Part shown: positions 60,634 to 64,000 of the stretch, piece by piece
Numbering within the stretch: position 1 is the stretch's first letter
Layout of the letters: each line of letters starts with the position of its first letter
From: Diplonema japonicum
Lineage: Eukaryota > Euglenozoa > Diplonemea > Diplonemida > Diplonemidae
Length of the DNA: 64,000 nucleotides
NCBI GenBank assembly: GCA_964019335.1
Contig: OZ025728.1
Span: forward strand, 186,001-250,000
Direction: 5' to 3'
Made by a program: the position numbers and the translations under genes
The notes under the pieces: model-generated
Told to the model about the DNA's origin: nothing
What the model saw: only the letters and a program-made list of their open reading frames with translations
The model's database searches: none

Positions 60634-60751
60634 CTTGTCCTGTGTGGTTGAAGGAGGGGAATAGGTGGTAATAGGTGGTGTTTATAAGATGAAACTCACT
60701 AAAGACGGTCACCGTTGGTCTTACAACATCAGAATCTGGCGTTCGGAAACT

Positions 60752-60808
60752 CTTGGTAAGCGTTTTTTTTCTTTCAATCGATTGTTATATGTACTAATAA
60801 AATATCGC
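60752..60808 (-). mobile_element. solo A-family 3' tail
   Basis: Ttggtaagcgttttttttct ... aaaatatcgcgcg matches the last 57 bases of A. It directly abuts the 28S rRNA fragment. No clear target duplication is seen. Confidence 0.7.
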
Positions 60809-60889
60809 GCGCTGAGCCCTTAGCTCATCAATCCGAGCCTACCACTAATCCACACCGACACTTACATGTATCCTCGGAGCCAATCCTTT

Positions 60890-60935
<46 letters not shown>

Positions 60936-60993
60936 TTCTGTCGGCCAGAGGCTTTTAACCTAGGAGACCTATGCGGTTAACGGTACGGCTCGA
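60809..60993 (-). rRNA. 28S rRNA fragment
   Basis: On the minus strand the blocks ggtctcctaggt, gcctctgg, aacaatgtaggtaagggaag, tcggcaaactagatccgtaa and cttcgggaaaaggattggct match a universally conserved part of eukaryotic large-subunit rRNA. About 185 bases are present, beginning abruptly at a non-LTR RNase H fragment and ending at an A-family tail. It is a displaced fragment, not a functional gene. Confidence 0.85.
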
Positions 60994-61310
60994 TGCACGA
61001 GAAAGAGATCTCCCCTGTCTTTTCCTTGCACATCCATCCGCTTCGGTGCCTCTCTCCCCTTCATCCACTTGTTGTATTCTCGATTTTTATCGAGTCCTGC
61101 TCTTATCTCCGCCTTCGTCGTTTTCTGCAGGTAGTTCTTCGCCGCGTTCAGGCTTATCCTCTGCGTCGCTTCCTTATCCCTACCTTGCTCGGCGAGTTCA
61201 TCTGCCTTCTCGTTACCTTCTATTCCGCAGTGACGCGGGATGTAACAGCAGGTGATGCGGTTCTTATTCTTTAGAAGGACATGTATGCTGTGCCACACCT
61301 CGACCACCAT
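60994..61310 (-). pseudogene. non-LTR RNase H fragment fused to 28S
   Basis: The minus strand encodes VEVWHSIHVLLKNKNRITCC, PRHCGIEGNEKADELAEQGR and AAKNYLQKTTKAEIRAGL, a diverged relative of the RNase H at 2214-3236. It is truncated at both ends. Translation runs directly into the 28S fragment (RAVPLTA). Confidence 0.75.
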
Positions 61311-61319
61311 GTCCTGCTG

Positions 61320-62125
61320 GTCCCTGCTTCAATTTTCTGCAGGCATGCCATCGTTTAGGTATCCCCGGGACACGTCTGCGCCGCTGCTGCCGTTGCCATC
61401 TCCTGTGCCTGCTGCGCACTCATTTTCTTGTCGTTCGTGTCCCACCCAGCCTTTCCCCCCCCCTTTTTTTTAAAACAGAAAATGAGATGAGATTGAGAGG
61501 GAAAAAAGGGAGGAAAAACGGGAGTTTTTATCTTTTTATTTTGGCAGGGTGTTGAAAAAGATCAGTAACTTCTCGATAAAATAAGATTCCATTCCGTGTG
61601 CAGGGGAGGGGCGGAGGGGTGCTCATCTGTTAAAAATAAAGAAATAAAATATATATGAGTTAAAGGAGGCCGGTGTTGGCGGCGCCCTGTGTAATAAAAA
61701 AAAAAAAAAAAAGAGAGACATTTAAGGGTACCTGCGGTATGTGGCAGGACGCCTGAGTATAAAAAGAAATTCCCTTCTGAAGTGATTTCAAGTGCTTCTT
61801 CCACAGATGAGGGTGATGTGCGTTGGGGGACAAAATATCAACCGTATACCGGCCAAGAAATGGCCACGGATACAAACGGGCCAAAACCTCCGTTCCTTTA
61901 ATGGTTAAAATTTAACTTTTTGATAACTGAGCAAAGAAGCTTATTAAGAGAGAGAAAGACAACTATGTTTTAGCTGGTACAGGGGCAAGCTGAAGGAAAC
62001 AGTCCTTGTGAGACCGCCTTAAGAGGTAAAAGGGAAATCCCTGATTGGGACGTCCACACTTGGAAAGGACCCCTGCGGAGTCTAGAAAGGAAAAGAAGGA
62101 AACGAGAGCGGGCTTTCATCGTTTC

Positions 62126-62156
<31 letters not shown>

Positions 62157-62330
62157 TCCTAAACCACCCTCGGAATAGGTTCTTTTTTTTTTTTTTTTTT
62201 TAAAAACCTAGAACCCATATCAAACAATCTTTTTCATTTTCTTTCTTTTAAACTTTTAAACTAGGAAGATTAAAAATTTTAAAATAGAAAGAAAAATAAG
62301 AAAAAGAAACTAAAAAAAAAAAAACTCAAA
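61320..62330. other. repeat-rich region without gene
   Basis: This holds the poly-A-linked repeat seen at 8607-8648 (61690-61756), the dispersed repeat seen at 1-125 (61853-61975), and long poly-T tracts (62129-62158, 62180-62200). I see no coding region. Confidence 0.6.
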
Positions 62331-62366
62331 GTGCAGGACAAACCCCCTCATGGAGGGCCGCCCTTG
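62316..62366. repeat. poly-A-linked repeat shared with 18938-18988
   Basis: Poly-A then ctcaaagtgcaggacaaacc and ctcatggagggccgcccttg, found identically at 18938-18988. In both places it adjoins sequence related to the same non-LTR RT, so it is likely part of that element's 3' region. Confidence 0.6.
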
Positions 62367-62381
62367 GGTGGGTTGGGGGGG

Positions 62382-63993
62382 TTATCTATTTATACTCCCC
62401 TTCTGGAGCATTGCTTTCGTTCCAATCGAGGCCCTGAGCGTCTTGCGGAGTCGTGTGATGCGGTCTCGCTTGTAAGCGGCTTTCAGTTCCATCAGCTTGT
62501 CGTGCGTGGAGTGGGTGGCGAAGATGGGCCTCCTGGCGAAACCCATAGCCGTCTTCCCACCTATTGCGATGAGGGACTTCACTCTCTTCTGTTCATCCGC
62601 TGGGAAGGGGCGTGGCTTCTTCCGTGCCCTGCATGCCGCGTTCAGCTTTCTTATCAGTGCTTTGATCTTGCGAGCCCTTTCTTCCTGCAGACCTCCCAAT
62701 AACTTGCCTGTCGTCCATTCGAAGTCGATGGCCAATTCCACCGCTGACACTTCAGAGCTGGTGTCCTCCTTCACCCATCCCGTAGCTGTGACAACCACTG
62801 CAGCAGCGGGTTCAAGAATTCTGCGACGATTCCTCCCACTCCTTCGAGCTCCCCCGCCGTTGGCACGAGGCATCTCCTTCCCTCCACATCGCGTACCCAC
62901 GGCAGCGGCTGTGTGCTAGCGTTGTCTATTTGCATGAGCTCCACATCCCGTTTCCCGACCACCACAGCCATGTATCGCTGCAGCTTCTCCAGGTGTGCGA
63001 AGACATGCCCCCTCGGCAGTATCGCGTGCAGCTCCAGACATAGGGGCCATCCTGATCTGTTGCGCAACGGCTCCATTCCGTCTAGTGCCAGTTCCTCTTG
63101 TGCACAGGCGCACTCATACAGCTGATGGCGGAGTAAGGTCACCGTGTCCGGGTGTGGAGACTTGCACAGGTCGCATCTGAATCCTTGCGTGTGCGATACC
63201 TCCGTCGTTGGTGCCTGGCCCATGTTCTCCTCGTCGTCACCGTTGTCGTCACCTTCAGGCGCCAGTGGGACGCTCTTTCGGTTCGCATTTGCGTGCGGGT
63301 TTAGGTAGGGAACCCCTCCTGCGATCACTCGTCTCAGGCTGTAGGACATGAGCGGGTCCTTGGCCGTCCTCCATAATCGGTTCGTCTTGGGGTCCGCCCC
63401 CGGCTCTATACCGCTTATCGTGCTCCTCTCGACCGCCAGCCTTCCTCACCACCTCTCTAAAGATGTGTCCGCGTTCGGCCCAAGATGTTGCAACCTAGTA
63501 GCTGCGCCCAACTCCATCCTATGGGAAGCCACCGGCAGACCAGGTTGCCAACCGGCCCCATCGGGATGGAACCCGCGTCATACCCCGCAGCGATCTGTAT
63601 GCATCTCTGCCGTAGCCGACTGTCATCGAGTGCTCCGGATACTACCTTCAGGGAGTGGTACATTGCGTAGGAAAGGGGGTCATTGGTGTGCCCCTTCAGC
63701 AGGACTGTGTTTACCGCGGTGGGCAACCGTCCACGGTGATGAGGGCCCCACAGGTTACAAGTGATCTTCGTCGTTAGCTTCTTGAGTGCCTCATCACATG
63801 GAGGGGAGAACGGCCCACTGTATAGGCAAGATGGCAGGACCGTCGTGCTGACCAAGTGTGCTTTGGTTTCGAAAGCAATCCTTGTGCCCCCCAGTCGGTC
63901 CAGCGAGCCAAGCGCCCCCGTGGTCGGTTTGTTCCACGTCGTTCCTGTCCTGCGTGTGTTGATCTTCACCCCCAGTCCGCAGAGGTCTGTCAC
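62382..63993 (-). pseudogene. non-LTR RT C-terminal region with zinc finger
   Basis: Three minus-strand pieces. 63457-63993 has KAHLVSTTVLPSCLYSGPF, LTTKITCNLWGPHHRGRLPT and NTVLLKGHTNDPLSYAMYHS, the post-RT thumb region. 62771-63349 has WRTAKDPLMSYSLRR upstream and a CCHC-type finger FRCDLCKSPHP...RHQLYECAC. 62382-62900 carries on in another frame as a Lys/Arg-rich tail (GLQEERARKIKALIRKLN). Frames change near 63455 and 62780 and a stop lies near 63435. The RT core would lie beyond the window end. The two-Cys finger after the RT is reminiscent of R2/CRE-like elements, but the assignment is tentative. Confidence 0.65.
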
Positions 63994-64000
63994 CGTCTTG

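Overview
The window looks like nuclear DNA of a microbial eukaryote. It has long single-exon genes for ubiquitin-like, ankyrin and NACHT/STAND-type proteins, poly-A-tailed non-LTR retrotransposons, a 28S rRNA fragment, and no bacterial operon signals. The homogenised ankyrin arrays and homopolymer tracts remind me of alveolate algae such as chromerids, but that is a weak guess. Host genes fill about a third of the window. The rest is mostly nested retroelements.

Host genes. At 4.2-8.3 kb on the minus strand lie a hot-dog thioesterase-like gene and two tandem ubiquitin-like/ankyrin genes that are almost identical. A small C2H2 zinc-finger ORF and a short ubiquitin-like gene follow (8.7-9.4 kb), then a roughly 14-repeat ankyrin gene (11.06-12.66 kb). 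Two paralogous genes of about 2400 codons (21.1-28.4 and 53.5-60.6 kb, both minus) encode large multidomain proteins: two tandem copies of an unrecognised N-terminal module, a coiled coil, a NACHT-like core without its Walker A lysine, pentapeptide repeats and a beta-propeller-like end. They are a segmental duplication of about 7.4 kb.

Mobile DNA. Two families of Penelope-like elements (PLEs), called A and B here, account for most of the rest. Both place a GIY-YIG endonuclease before the reverse transcriptase, the permuted order described for Chlamys/Naiad PLEs. Both also carry, after the RT, a papain-fold cysteine-protease-like domain that best resembles Josephin, then a repetitive linker, IDLT-type SUMO-interaction-like motifs and a conserved C-terminal domain. 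A 19-kb block (32656-51646), flanked by a 16-17 bp direct repeat and inserted in frame into a non-LTR RT gene, reads on the minus strand as A(5' part)-B(5' part)-A(full). Each junction falls at a template 5' end, as expected of one insertion built by template jumping. Short PLE insertions of 28-66 bp with target-site duplications are scattered about. The 3' UTRs of A and B share structured RNA motifs with compensatory changes.

Other mobile DNA comprises a poly-A non-LTR family with RNase H (copies near 2-3.3, 16.9-18.1, 19.3-20.0 and 35.5-36.6 kb, plus fragments), pieces of one or more other non-LTR RTs (18.8, 31.2-32.6, 51.6-52.2 and 62.4-64 kb), and a 32-bp minisatellite with palindromic higher-order units (15.9-16.75 kb).
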